A DNA stretch of 64,000 nt, taken from NCBI GenBank assembly GCA_016490735.1, contig JAEMWC010001118.1, forward strand, positions 93,501 through 157,500. Direction: 5' to 3'. This document shows positions 33,000 to 45,300 of this stretch, piece after piece. The notes below the pieces were generated by a model. It did not search any database and had not been told where the DNA came from. It worked only from the letters and a program-made list of their open reading frames with translations. The translations under genes and the position numbers were made by a program. Within the stretch, counting starts at the first letter, position 1. Every line of letters starts with the position of its first letter. This stretch comes from Pachyseris speciosa (taxonomy: Eukaryota; Cnidaria; Anthozoa; Scleractinia; Pachyseridae).

Positions 33000-33756
33000 T
33001 ACTCGAGTACGTTATTAATCATGCTTCCCTTATCTGAGGCAAGATTCTTCCACTATTAATTTCCTTGCATTGTCTCCTAAGAATTTGGTCCTTGATTTAT
33101 TCCTGAAGAAAGGGAATCCAGTGAAGTTGTTCATGAGCTGCTTTTCAAAAAAGGGGTTTACGTTTCTTCGTCTGGTGTGCGTCAGCGAGTCAAATTGCAT
33201 TTATCCTCGGTTGAAGATTTCCTCATGACAGATGGCTTGCAACCACCCAACGCCCTCACTTGGAAGTATGTTCGTGGTACCTCAATTCAAACGGTGTCCC
33301 TAAGTGTTGCATGAGCAATATCCGACTTGCAAGGCTGGTCTACAGCATACCGGCTCCAACTTGATTCTTCCAAAGAACTAGTTTCAAACCCTAAAATATT
33401 TGGGTCAACCATTCGTTGTGATCTCTTGAAGTGGAACGACCGTGTTCGTAACGTAATTAAGAACGAAGCAAACGGACATGCAATGTTCAGTGAACACCCT
33501 TACTTGTGCTTCACAAACAAGACAAACGGGAGCTCACTGGGCACACAAGCTCATAAACGCTCCGCATATTGATATTAATATTTCACTGTCAAGTTGTAAA
33601 AACAGGAAAAATAAATATCCACGCCTTTTCATCACGCGTTATAACTTTATTTCAATCTTCAGACACCTACTTCTCCATAATATTAAAACTCTGTGAATAC
33701 ACAAGACATTACAGAGAATCATGCGCTGAAACAACGCACAGGCCTATGTATATATC
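33000..33756. other. Downstream of the DPY19-like gene, nothing recognised
   Basis: A plus-strand frame around 33220-33572 is open for short spans but has no recognisable product. Possibly an old repeat. Confidence 0.3.
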
Positions 33757-33762
33757 TTTATT
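33757..33762 (-). promoter_or_regulatory. Poly(A) signal of the DPY19-like gene
   Basis: AATAAA on the minus strand, 41 nt past the stop codon. A second AATAAA occurs near 33649-33654. Either could end the transcript. Confidence 0.6.
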
Positions 33763-33802
33763 CTTGATCAAATTATTAAACCTAAAACATTTTCCAAGCT
33801 AA

Positions 33803-33956
33803 TCAGCGGTGATGAAGCTGAAAGACGTAATATTTCTGGTTGCTAAACACCTTTTTAAAAGGCGTCGGATCCATTTCCAGGACGTTACAACAGCTTGGTC
33901 GATTGCGGTTTTCTTCATCCTCCAGATCCCAGATGTCTACCATACCGCAACCAGGT
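33803..33956 (-). CDS. DPY19L1: DPY19-like last exon with stop codon
   Basis: Encodes the conserved C-terminal domain [13 protein letters not shown] and ends QLHHR with a TGA at 33805-33803. It starts in phase 2: the split Lys codon joins AA from exon 25 to A here. A poly(A) signal for the minus strand lies 41 nt downstream, giving a very short 3' UTR. Confidence 0.93.
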
Positions 33957-34615
33957 CTGTCGGGAGATGGAGGCAATTCGTATAAATATTCGTAGTGAGA
34001 GAAACAGGATTAAAACGATAGGATTGACTGAAATCTGTCAGAATAAACTTACTTTGGTCTGCCCCTACACCACTGCGTGTCAACTATCACATGAGTGACC
34101 TGCATTGAATTCAGAGTTTCCCAGACAACAGCAGGCGGCTTACGACTAAAGATTTGGTACACTTTATGAGTCCTTTCCCTGTAATGAGGAAAACAAAAAC
34201 CTGTTATGATGATGATGACGATGATGATGATAATGAGGATGTTCAAGTTTCTCACAGTACAGGTTGCCGCTGCAATGGGTCGTAAATCCACTAGGCGGAG
34301 TATAACCAGTCCTCTAAGCCTAGCAAGATGTAGGCGGAAGCCAGGACTGGTGTCTATTGTTGTTACTATTATTGTTATTGTTGCTATATCTGAACTGCGG
34401 ATTGAAGAATGAAGATGGGAATGATCATCGCAGTTATGAAAACTACTTAAGCAGTAGTGAAAATAAATCCTGCTTGTACAGGAGTCGAACCCACGACGCG
34501 GTAGGTCGTGGGTTCAAAGCATGAATTTTTTTTTTTTTTTAGGCTTTATTTTCACTACCGCTTAAGTAGTGTTCATGACTGCGATGATCATTCACATATT
34601 CATTATAGTTATTAT

Positions 34616-34688
<73 letters not shown>

Positions 34689-37600
34689 AATGTTCAAGCA
34701 ATAAGCCCAGTTCTTCACAGAGCATTCATTAAATTTGTCAAACTTCCGAATAGAGCTAAGGGGCCGCTTACACTAGCAAGTTCCAGCTCGAGTAAAAAAA
34801 TTCAAAACGTGTTTACAGGAAACGCTGTCGTGATAGTATGAAGTTTAAAGGGATCATACCAGTACATGATTTCGTAATCGAGTATAACGAGAATTTCAAC
34901 AGCCAATGGGCCATTTCCGAATTTCATTTGGCCTCTTTTTCAAAGCGAGTCCTGCTCATCTTTTCGTATGAAAATTAGTTTCCATTCACATGCAAATTAA
35001 ACTCATTTTCATATGAATGGTTGTGCACCAGGCCTCGCTTTGAAAAAGAGGCAACAGGTAATTCGGAAATGGCCTATTTTACAGTAACTGCTGTGTTCTC
35101 ACTGAAATGGCTTTTGAGTGGAAGCGAGGCTGGCGTTGACTTTGTTTTGGTTCAAACCCACCGCTTTTCTTAAAGTGCACCTACTCCAAAATATTTCTTC
35201 CGCTATATAAAATTGTTCACCTTTTCCAAAAACATGTAGCCTTTATTTCCAGTTTTGGACATTTTTATAAGCTTCAAAACTTACGATAAACTAAGTATCG
35301 TCTCTTTCACGACCGAGTCAGAAGAGGCTTGTGTTATTCCCGCTTTGACGTCACAAACTGCTTTGCATACATGTTTACAAAGACTTACCGCGATGCAAAT
35401 CAGTTTGTGACGTCAAAACGGGAATAGACCCATGCCCCTTCTGACTCGGTCGTGAAACAGATGATGGTTAGAATTCGAATCTTTTACAGCCTATAAAAAG
35501 TCAAAAAAGCACAATGCGTTTCGAACAGGTGCAAAGATTTATTTTAGCGAAAAAAATATTTTGGGTTAGGTGCACTTTAAGCAAATGTTACATTCAGCTA
35601 GGATAAGAGTAATATGCTATCTTTGTAAAGCAGTGAGGTTGTCAACTTTAACTTCAGCCTCGTTTTCACTTAAACGTTAGGTCAATAAGAACACTAAACA
35701 AAATTGTCCAATGGAGGCCAGGTCACTAAGAACACTAAAAAATTGTACACTGGAATTGTTAGCCTCCTATGCAGACGTCTTTGGGCGTGACAAGCCCAAA
35801 GACGTCTGCGTAGGAGGCTATGGAATTGTAGAATGGATCATAGAATGAAGCTGCAGTTATCAGGATAAGTGCGCACCAGCACGGACTCGTGTGTGCTATT
35901 AAGGCAATGCCAGAAAGTATGCTACCTTATACCAACATCTTCATAATGAGGATGGTTCACAATCGCTCTTCCTGTGCAGAGTTTGACCGTAGCCATAGTA
36001 GGCATAGCACCAGCGAAGACAGCACCTATTGAATTCAGAAATACTTAAAACGTGCCAAAAACAGCGAAAGAGCCTGCAGCTTGCCAGACGTGGTCTGTGA
36101 TTGGAGAATGCAACAATGATACAACACAAACAATACCCATAGCCTTGATGACTAGAAGCTACAGGTCATAGAGACAATGAAAATAGAGGCCTGGAAGAGT
36201 TACAGGATTACTCATAACAGCCTGTCACTTTTAAAACTCAAATTGGGCGGACTTAACATTCAGAAATTGTACCTTCCTCGAATTTTCTGGAAATTTATCT
36301 CATATTTGTACGACTTACTGACTAGAGTGATACGAATTTTTCCGATCACTTTCCCTAAATGTCCGACCACCATCGAGATTTCCACGGGGAACGTCCACAA
36401 CTTGTTGATAATTTTTTACAACGGAAAAAAATACACAGAAACTACTAAAATTGAAGCTATATCTGAAGTGAAAATCATAAAGTACATTGAAACTTACTCT
36501 TTGGTGTTTGTGTATTGATCCACTCCACCTGACCAACAAACATAAATTCACAAAAGAAAATTCCAATAAAGCTGCTGTAAAACAGTTTCACAATATGGCA
36601 CTTTCAATTGCACTCCTATTTCGCTCCAAACAGACAACTCTAGTAATATCCTCAAATACCAAGCAATTGAGGGAAATCTTCCATTCTTTTCTCCGCCTAT
36701 GATTCTGCTCATTCTTCATTTAGTGTCAGGTGTGAAAATTTGGTGACCTCAAACACACAAGCGACAGCAACAACAAAAACAACCCTCTTTTTATTTTTAA
36801 CTGCCTTTGTTTTTCTCCTTACCGTTCGCTTAGCAAGTGCACTATTACTGCTGGGAGAAATAACATTTTGATTACTAACATGTTACTCACCAATTCTTCT
36901 TGTTCTGGGTTGTTGTATTCTCCTTGTGTAGCCTGAAGTAAAAAATAAAAAAAAAAAAGAAAGAAAAAGAAAGGCCGCGAAACACATGTTATTTGAAAGC
37001 ATTTCTCTGCAAGCGTACTTTTGTGCGACACAGGGGGACTGACCAAAGCAGCAAAAGGAAGGCAACAAACAGGCTGCTTGAAATTGCGGAATATGCATGA
37101 GTACTTGATATGCAAAACAAAATCGAAGTGCTCCATATCTTGTATCGTTGTTTACGCCCAGTTCGCCTTATGTACTTATGCTTGGCAAATGACGGCATGT
37201 TATCACTGGAACTTCGTTGGCACTCGTTTAGCAGTGTACGTGGTGAGCAAACATAGCTCAGATAATGAGACGGACTAGGCCAGTTAAGGATAACGTAGTG
37301 CTGGATTCGTTTACAGGTCTGACAGAATGCTCATCAAGAAACAGCGAGAAGGCATCAGGAACTCAACCAACCTCTTTCTTACTGCAGGACTACTGACTAA
37401 CCATGTGCTACAGGATGATCGAAATACGGTCGCTTACAGAGGTCGTTTCCAATCAGGCAAAGTAAGGGCGTGGCATTACGGGCAAGGTGTTACTTACCTA
37501 CCATCACGATTTTTACATTTACCAACCCAGTAGATGGGCTTTCTTGTAACTCAAACTCCGGAGAGCATACGTTATTCACCTTCCGGTATCGTCCTGGGTT

Positions 37601-40600
37601 TCGAGCGCGAGTTTTTTCGCTAGTTCCTCAGAAGTAAGGTTTTCAAGTGTATGATACCTCGCTATCCGCTGGTTTAGTAAACACCAAAACAATTATGAAC
37701 GAGTAAACTGAAAGCACATTTGAGCTAAGTATTATGTTTTTAATCCTTTCTTGGCCGAGTGTTAAGTTTAGAATACTTACAAATTGTACTTGCAGATTCA
37801 TTATTCCTTGGACCGACATGGCAGCGATAAGAACAATCACTGCTGCCTGGTGTTTCCGCTTATCGCAAACAGAGGCAAATAACTGAAACGAGCAAAAGAT
37901 GACATCAAATCGCGGAAAACAACTCAGATAAATGCAGGCTAGGATTCGAGTTTTGCTATATGCAGTTAAAAGTTGAACCAACTGAGTTGACGACCATGAG
38001 CTTCTGTCCTTTTAACTCCGAACTCTCTCAACTCCCGAACCTTCCCCTGCAGGGATGTTTAAATGATCTACCCTCCCCTTCCCCACTGCTGAACTCGCTC
38101 TCGTTCATTGTCCCCACTGTTCCATATCCAAGACACTATTGAAGGGCTCGTCAATGTTGTGGGGGGCGAATAGCACCTCGTACCAAAGACTAGCTGCATA
38201 ACACGCATAACATTCGATACTTTTTCCCTTCCTCTTCATTGGCCCAGAGCCTACCATGTGACCTACAACTAACTGCCTAAAAATAATGGTCTGCTCGTGC
38301 GCACTACCGTCCAACTGTGATTTTGCTGCAAATAAAATTCTGCTTATGCGTAGTTGTGTCCACACGTCCAAGCTCTTCAAATTCAGTGAAAAATGGCAGA
38401 TCGTTTCACGCTTCACGAAAATAACTATGAAAAACAAGCTCGGTGATCGAATGATAAAACTATTATTGAACTCGGTTTTCGCAAAATATCGTGATTTGCC
38501 AGTGTCTCGCAGTTCAATTATTTTCCGAAACCGATATTTTGCTCAACGTAAACGTAAATTTGTGAAGTATTCCTTGTCACTACAGCCACATCCCACAAGC
38601 TTTACGTTTTCATTGCCTGTTTTATTGATATGTGGGTACTTGAGCCTGAGCATTAGCTATGCCATGCTGATGAGGCCTAACAAGGCCGAAACAGCTGTCC
38701 ATGGCTGCTAATGCTTGGGCTCAATCTTTGCTTTGGTAGAATTAGGGGGTAATGCCCGCTACCTTGTGGCCTTAGTGCCCTTTGAGTGGCTTCAGCTTAC
38801 TTGATCACATTAATTTGTGAAGTATTCCGATATTTTGCTCAACCTCGTCCAATAATTGTTTATTATTGTATAACACATTGTGACAATGTCCAAATATGGT
38901 CATAGCGCCCTCAATATTGGCCCTCAGTATTGCGTACAACTGTACTCAACAGATATCCTGCATTAGTATATACCACACAAGCGAACAATTATTCACCTCA
39001 GTGTCCGTGAAAGTGGTGAATAACAACCTTGTGTCGCGGAGAAAAATGGCGGCTTTCCAGTTGTTGTTCTTGTTTTTTTTGTTTTTTGTTTTTTTTTTTT
39101 AAACAAAAGTAGAAAACTGTGCTTTGTCATTAATGTGGTGAATAATAAAACAATTAGCCTGCTCAATCTTGTGGAATATCGCCTTATTTTAGCCGACGAG
39201 GCCGTATCTGAGATGAAAATGGTGATTACAACCCTGGTCAAAACTTCTTGGGACACTGTTAAATCTCGCGCATAAAATACTGTACAGCTTTGTACTTAAG
39301 TCTCATACATTTGCGCCCACACTAAGTTTCAATAAGTTTCAGTTTTCTTAACCTACACATTTGGAACTCCCTCCCCGTTACCACCACCAACCCCGTGCCC
39401 CTCTCCCCCAGAACAATGTTGAAGAAGATATAAACGATTACACAAGGAGTTTGTAACTTGAGTCAAGCCAAAACTCACGCAAATATTGTGTCCCTTCAAG
39501 GTTCTCTGTCAAGTATTGGATAACGCCCCAACTAGAAAGCCTCGGGCTCTTGTTTTTATTCGGACTTTGAACTGCCCAAAATATGTTCATATCATAAAAA
39601 ATGTTTCATACATTTGCGCCCACACTACGTTTCAATAAGTTTCAGTTTTCTTAACCTACACATTTGGAACTCCCTCCCCGTTACCACCACCACCCCCATG
39701 CCCCTCTCCCCAGAAAAATGTTGAAGAAGATATAAACGATTACACAAGGAGTTTGTAATTTGAGTCTAGCCTGCGACAAAGTTAAGTCCAACTTGCGCCT
39801 TCTTGCGAGATCTCTTAATTACACGGGACAAGATTTCGGTTTAACAATAAAAGACTAGTTACCTGTCTAGAAGCCAAGAGTGAAGCCAGAACACACAGCG
39901 CCGGGGTACCAAACAGTTTCAACCGCATGATGATGATTGCCATGACAACAAAGGCTAAGGACTGCAGTACGTGGTACAGATGCTAAAAACAATAGAGCAT
40001 AAGAAAGAGCATGTTATAGACGTAGTCAAAAACTGACAGATCTCCACAATTTACCTTACACGAAACGCTGAAATGAGTTATGTCATTTGTATTTTTCTGT
40101 CTTGGGGTCAAAATTCGCGTTAAATCAAAACTAATAAGACAATAATTTGACGAATATTACGAAGTATAAAAAGCCAAAAGTCACGAATATGTACCCGAGC
40201 GTCTGAAAAATTCAGACAAGAGTCAGAGAAGAGGATGTAATTAAAAAAAGAGCGAAATATTACCTCTGCATAGGGTTTCAGATTAACTTCTTTCCTGTAT
40301 GTAAAAAGGAAAACATAATTATATCCAAATAGCTATTACTTGAAAATCATCTTTCTTACACGAGTAAGGATCCTAGCTTGCAAGCTGTAAAAGATGCTAA
40401 ATGTTTCCTGACACACAAGAAAGTAAAATTTTCTATATAGTCTGTAAATGCTCGTATTAGCGCCCAGCTCAAAATAAGCACTCTCTTCGAATTAGCGTCT
40501 CCTTAGGGCGAAAAACAATGAAATACGTTCCCACCCCCGACGTCCCCCCCCCCCTCCTCCGCCCGTCCCAAGAAAGAGGGAATACGGTATACTTAACGTA

Positions 40601-42309
40601 TGCATTTTTTATGAATAATAACACAACGGTACAGATGTTCTTTAAAGACCTTTAAAGTTGTAAAGGCTTTCGTCTCATTTCCTCAGAATGAGTACTTGTC
40701 AGATAACACAACGCTTTAAGGGACCACAACTGACAAGATACTTTCTTAGACAGGTAAACACGTTTTGGCAGAAACCACATTGTCTTATTCAAACTTGTTT
40801 TACAAAAAGCAACTAACGATGGATGAGCTTTTATCCGAAACATGTTTTGCGTTTAAATTGTATCGTGTGGTTCGCAAAAACAATGTAATATTGAAACCGA
40901 AAGTTACACTGTAATTAACGGGATAAGCACCCCCTCTCGACGTTAATTGCCTTTCGACAAAAATTGATAGTTCCTTCGCACGAGCAGATTCGCTACCTAA
41001 AAAAATTTCAAGGACAAGTTTCCTCTTCACCAAAACCCTCACCTGTAAACATCCGTTTCATCCTCATCTGATTCCGAGTCCGAAAGTTTTGCTTTGACCG
41101 ACTTGTCTTTTGAAGCCTTCCATGATCTCCACTCGTTGTCAAGAATCTGAAACAAACATGAAGATCCATCAGTAATGTCAGTTGGGTAAAAAGAGCGGAA
41201 GCGAAAGCAATTCTCGTTTGCTTTCGTTTCCCTTTACTTCGCTTCGTGATTAGTTGAAAAAATTCGCGCCACTTTCTCGAGCAATGAGAATCAAAACCAA
41301 AACCAACTGTGACTTCAAGTACTTCGAATTCTGATTGGTCATTACGCTGCTGGTGTCTGCTGTGATTGGTTGGAGTAACTGATTTGGCTTTAGTTTTAAA
41401 CAGCGCAAGGAACCAATCAGAATTGGAAGCAATTTCTTGTAGCCGGTTCCTAGGGCGGGAAATTGCGCGCGTGCAAGTCACGATTGGTTCTGGTTTTTCT
41501 AATTGGTTGAAAAAGTGGCGCGAGTTCTGTTAACCAATCACAGAGCGAAGTAATGCAAAACCAAAACAAAACAAACGAGAGTTACTTTCGACACTCAATT
41601 GAAAACCGCGTTCATTTACAATCGTTGTTTTGGAAAACCCCAGTCCCAAAACCTTCTTGTAATCCGCCTACGCGTAATAACAACATTCCACATCATATGA
41701 TACTCGGTAAAATCATATATTTGATTTTGTTAAATGATTGTTAATTTTTGGCTTAGAACTAAAGTTTACATTTATAGCATAAAGCAAACAAATGATTTTA
41801 CCTTCATAAGGACTGCACTGACAGAGACGATGGCAGCAGGTAACACCAAAGTCTTGGTCAACTTTCCTGGGGACTTCGAGATCAAAAGGAAAATTGAAGT
41901 TCTAAGCAACTCCAATTTCATGCCACAACATCTTTTCAACTACTGACAATTTCAAAATACAGGGTACCTGTCATAAGAGTTCAGGGGCACCCAACGAGCC
42001 AAATCAACCAAAAGCTGTAGAAAGGAATTTTTAAGTACCTTACGGTGTTCGATGTCTGTTTAAAGTGATGTTTTCGTTAGCTAGAAGAATCTGATCTGTT
42101 CGGATTCCTTAGCTGAAATTTTAGTTGCCCGAAGATGTTAGGATACAACATTTTCCTTTGAGGAATTTCTAGCTAAAATGAACTTTCCACGAACTACTTT
42201 CTAGGGAGCCATTTTCTTTCCGAAAATGCTAGCCGACAATTTTGACTATCAAAACCAGCAAATATGACCATTCCGAACACGTCAGGGTCTATGATTTCCC
42301 CTTTGCGAA

Positions 42310-42353
<44 letters not shown>

Positions 42354-45300
42354 TATTAATTTTTTTTTTATTGCAAGAACACATAGTTACTTACATTGTA
42401 CTTACCCTACTTATAGAATATGACACAGCACTTACTCCACTTACGATACGATACAACACTTACTGTACTTACAGTACAATACAATATTTACTCTACTACT
42501 TACACTATCTTTACCATGCGATTCTTACATTACATTACATTACATTACATTACAAGGATACCGTTCTGCTAACGCTGTAAAATACAACATCTTTCACTAC
42601 TAACCTAGCAACATTACAAAACCGCTTACTTCTAGTAGCTAGCAACCTTTATAATTAATTCCTAAAATTATAATTAATTATTTTAGTACTGGAGGGCGTC
42701 CTTCAATGGGTTCCACTTCTTTTTAAAGGAAATAAGGGTGTTACTATCCAGAGCTATCTTCTTTTCAATTTTTATGGAGGTTAACAGTAGTTGTATATAT
42801 AATTGCAGCTTAGGTAAGGAGTTTTTTAATTTACAGGTATATATGTAGTATCTAGCAATAAGTAATAGGTGGCATAGAAGTAGATTCGATACATTTTCAA
42901 CTAAACCTAGGCAGAAAGAGGGAGAGAGAAAATTGTCTTTCACATCTACAAGTTTTTGGGAAATCCATTCAAATAATAGTTTCCAAAAAGCTTGGGTGTG
43001 TTTGCAGTTCCAAAACAGGTGGACCAAAGTTTCAGTAGATTCCCCACAGAAGGAACAAGAATCCACTTGTTTTATGCCTATCTTACAAAGAAAGTCATTT
43101 GTCGCAATTCGTCTATGCAGAAACTTAAACTGAAATACTCTGAGCTTTGTTTCTCTTGTACAGAGGAATGGCAGATAGTAAGAGTTTCTCCAATTAACGA
43201 TCGAATCTCCTATTATATCCACTTCAGAAAGCCATTTTTCTTGACTCTGTAATGGTATAGAGGCCTTATTTTTTGCAAGGCGTCTATAACATTCTTTGTT
43301 AATATTTGAGTGTGACAAAAGACTCGCTGTATTATTTGAAGATGGGTTATCTAAGCCTGGTGAGCACATTTTCTTGAATTGTTTTAAGGCTGCTATTACT
43401 TTAAAGTACTCAAGGTAGTTGGTTTTAATATTGTATTTAGCGACAAATGCATTATAGCTTAAGAAGGTCTGATGTTCAGTAAGTAGATCTCTAACCTCTT
43501 TTACCCCTGCTTTAAGCCAACATGTATAGAAAATGGGTTGGTTATCTATTCTAATCAGTGAGTTGTGCCATATACCCATAGAGTTAAAATCAAGAATTTC
43601 CTTTCTGTAGTTTAAACTAGTCCAGTGTTCGAGAATTTCTCTCAAAAAAGGGTCTCTTAGGTTGAGATGTGGAACATCCTGCGGTTTTAGGTTACTTAAA
43701 AACACTATTTTCCCTCCGTGCTTCTGGAGATGAAAGTCTACAAAAAGCTTCCATTTACCATGATTCTCGTTATCTAAGTAGCCTTGTACCCACTTCATTT
43801 TTAGAGATTTGTTAAAACTTTGAATATCTATCATCTTAAGGCCTCCTTTATCATAATCGTTGATCATTTCCGTTCTCTTAATTTTGTCCCCTTTGCTGTT
43901 CCAAAGAAAATCATACAGAAGAGTATTAATTTCTTTAAGTGCACCCTGATGCGTTGAGAGAGAAGATAGAACATGCACAATTTGAGATACTGCTAAAGAT
44001 TTTATAATCGTAATTTTACCAAGAAGAGTTAATCTTCTAGCAGACCAGCTATTTAGAATTTTTTTTATATTCACAATTTTTTCGGAAAAATTAACATAAA
44101 AAGCGTTCTCTTCTAAAGTCAAAAACCAGACTCCTAAGGCGTAGACTTTTCCTTTAGCCCATGTTATATGTTTATTAGAAGACAAGATAGCGTTTGAGTT
44201 TTTGAATGAGCCGATCCAGAGGGCTTCCGTTTTATCGTAATTAACTTTTAAGCCGGATATAGAGCCAAATGCGTCAAACAAGTGTAAAGTTCTTGAAAAT
44301 GAGGATTGTGAGCCATCTAAGATCATCGTTGTATCATCTGCGTATTGCGAGATTTTGCATTCGGTACCCAAGATCTTGATTCCATGAACCTCGTTATCAT
44401 TTCTTAGTGTGCTACCCAATATTTCTGCGCATAAAATGAACAAATATGGGGAAAGAGGGCAGCCCTGTCTCACACCACGACTTAATGTAAAGAACTCCGA
44501 GGCCCATCCATTGTTTTGGATGCAGCTGCTAATATCGGTGTAAAATAGTTTTATCCACGCAACCATGGATGGTCCAAAGTTATAATATTTTAGGCTTTTC
44601 TCAATAAAACTCCACTCTACACTATCGAAGGCTTTCTCGAAGTCGACGAATAATAAAAGGCCAGGGATCTGTTCAGTATTTGTGTAATTTATAATACTAT
44701 CTAGAAGCCTAATGTTCTCTCCAATAAAACGCTTTTTTAAAAAGCCGGTTTGGTCGTAGTTAATAATCTTTGGTAGAACTTTACGTATTCGACTAGCAAT
44801 AGATTTGGTCGCAATTTTGTAATCACAGTTTAAAAGGGTAATTGGTCTCCAGTTCTTTAAAAAAATGGCCGGTTTGTTCTTTTTTGGCAAAAGCGTGATT
44901 AATCCTCTTCTTTGAGTAATTGATAGAAGGCCTTTTGCATATGCACAATTTAATGCGTTTAATAGGTAGTGATGTATGTCATTCCAGAAAACCTTGTAGA
45001 ATTCGGCTGGGAGGCCATCGCTTCCAGGACTTTTGTTTGGTTCCATTGATTTTAAACTTTCTAGGCATTCAACTTCAGTCAGTAGACCTTCACATTCATT
45101 TTGTTCCTGTTCATCTAGCATCATAGTGTTTCCTTCTGGAAAGAAGATGTCCTCGTACATATCATCAGCTTGTGGACTACAAGAAGAATAAAGTTGTCGG
45201 TAGAAGGATTCTGCCTCTTTCAATATTTCACTGTCTGACTTAATGACACTATTGTCAGCGAGTTGAAGACTCTTAATGGTTTTTTTATTAAAATGTCTTT

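Noticed and set aside
34569..34841. Poly-Asp reading frame
   Set aside because: Translation of the (GAT)n microsatellite.
36177..36518. 113-codon plus-strand frame
   Set aside because: Antisense to DPY19-like exon 23, no domain recognised.
38286..38711. 141-codon plus-strand frame over the ribozyme
   Set aside because: It crosses the ribozyme and direct repeat and has no recognisable product.
41008..41481. 157-codon minus frame as an independent gene
   Set aside because: It is DPY19-like exon 18 read through into a MITE; only 41043-41146 is coding.
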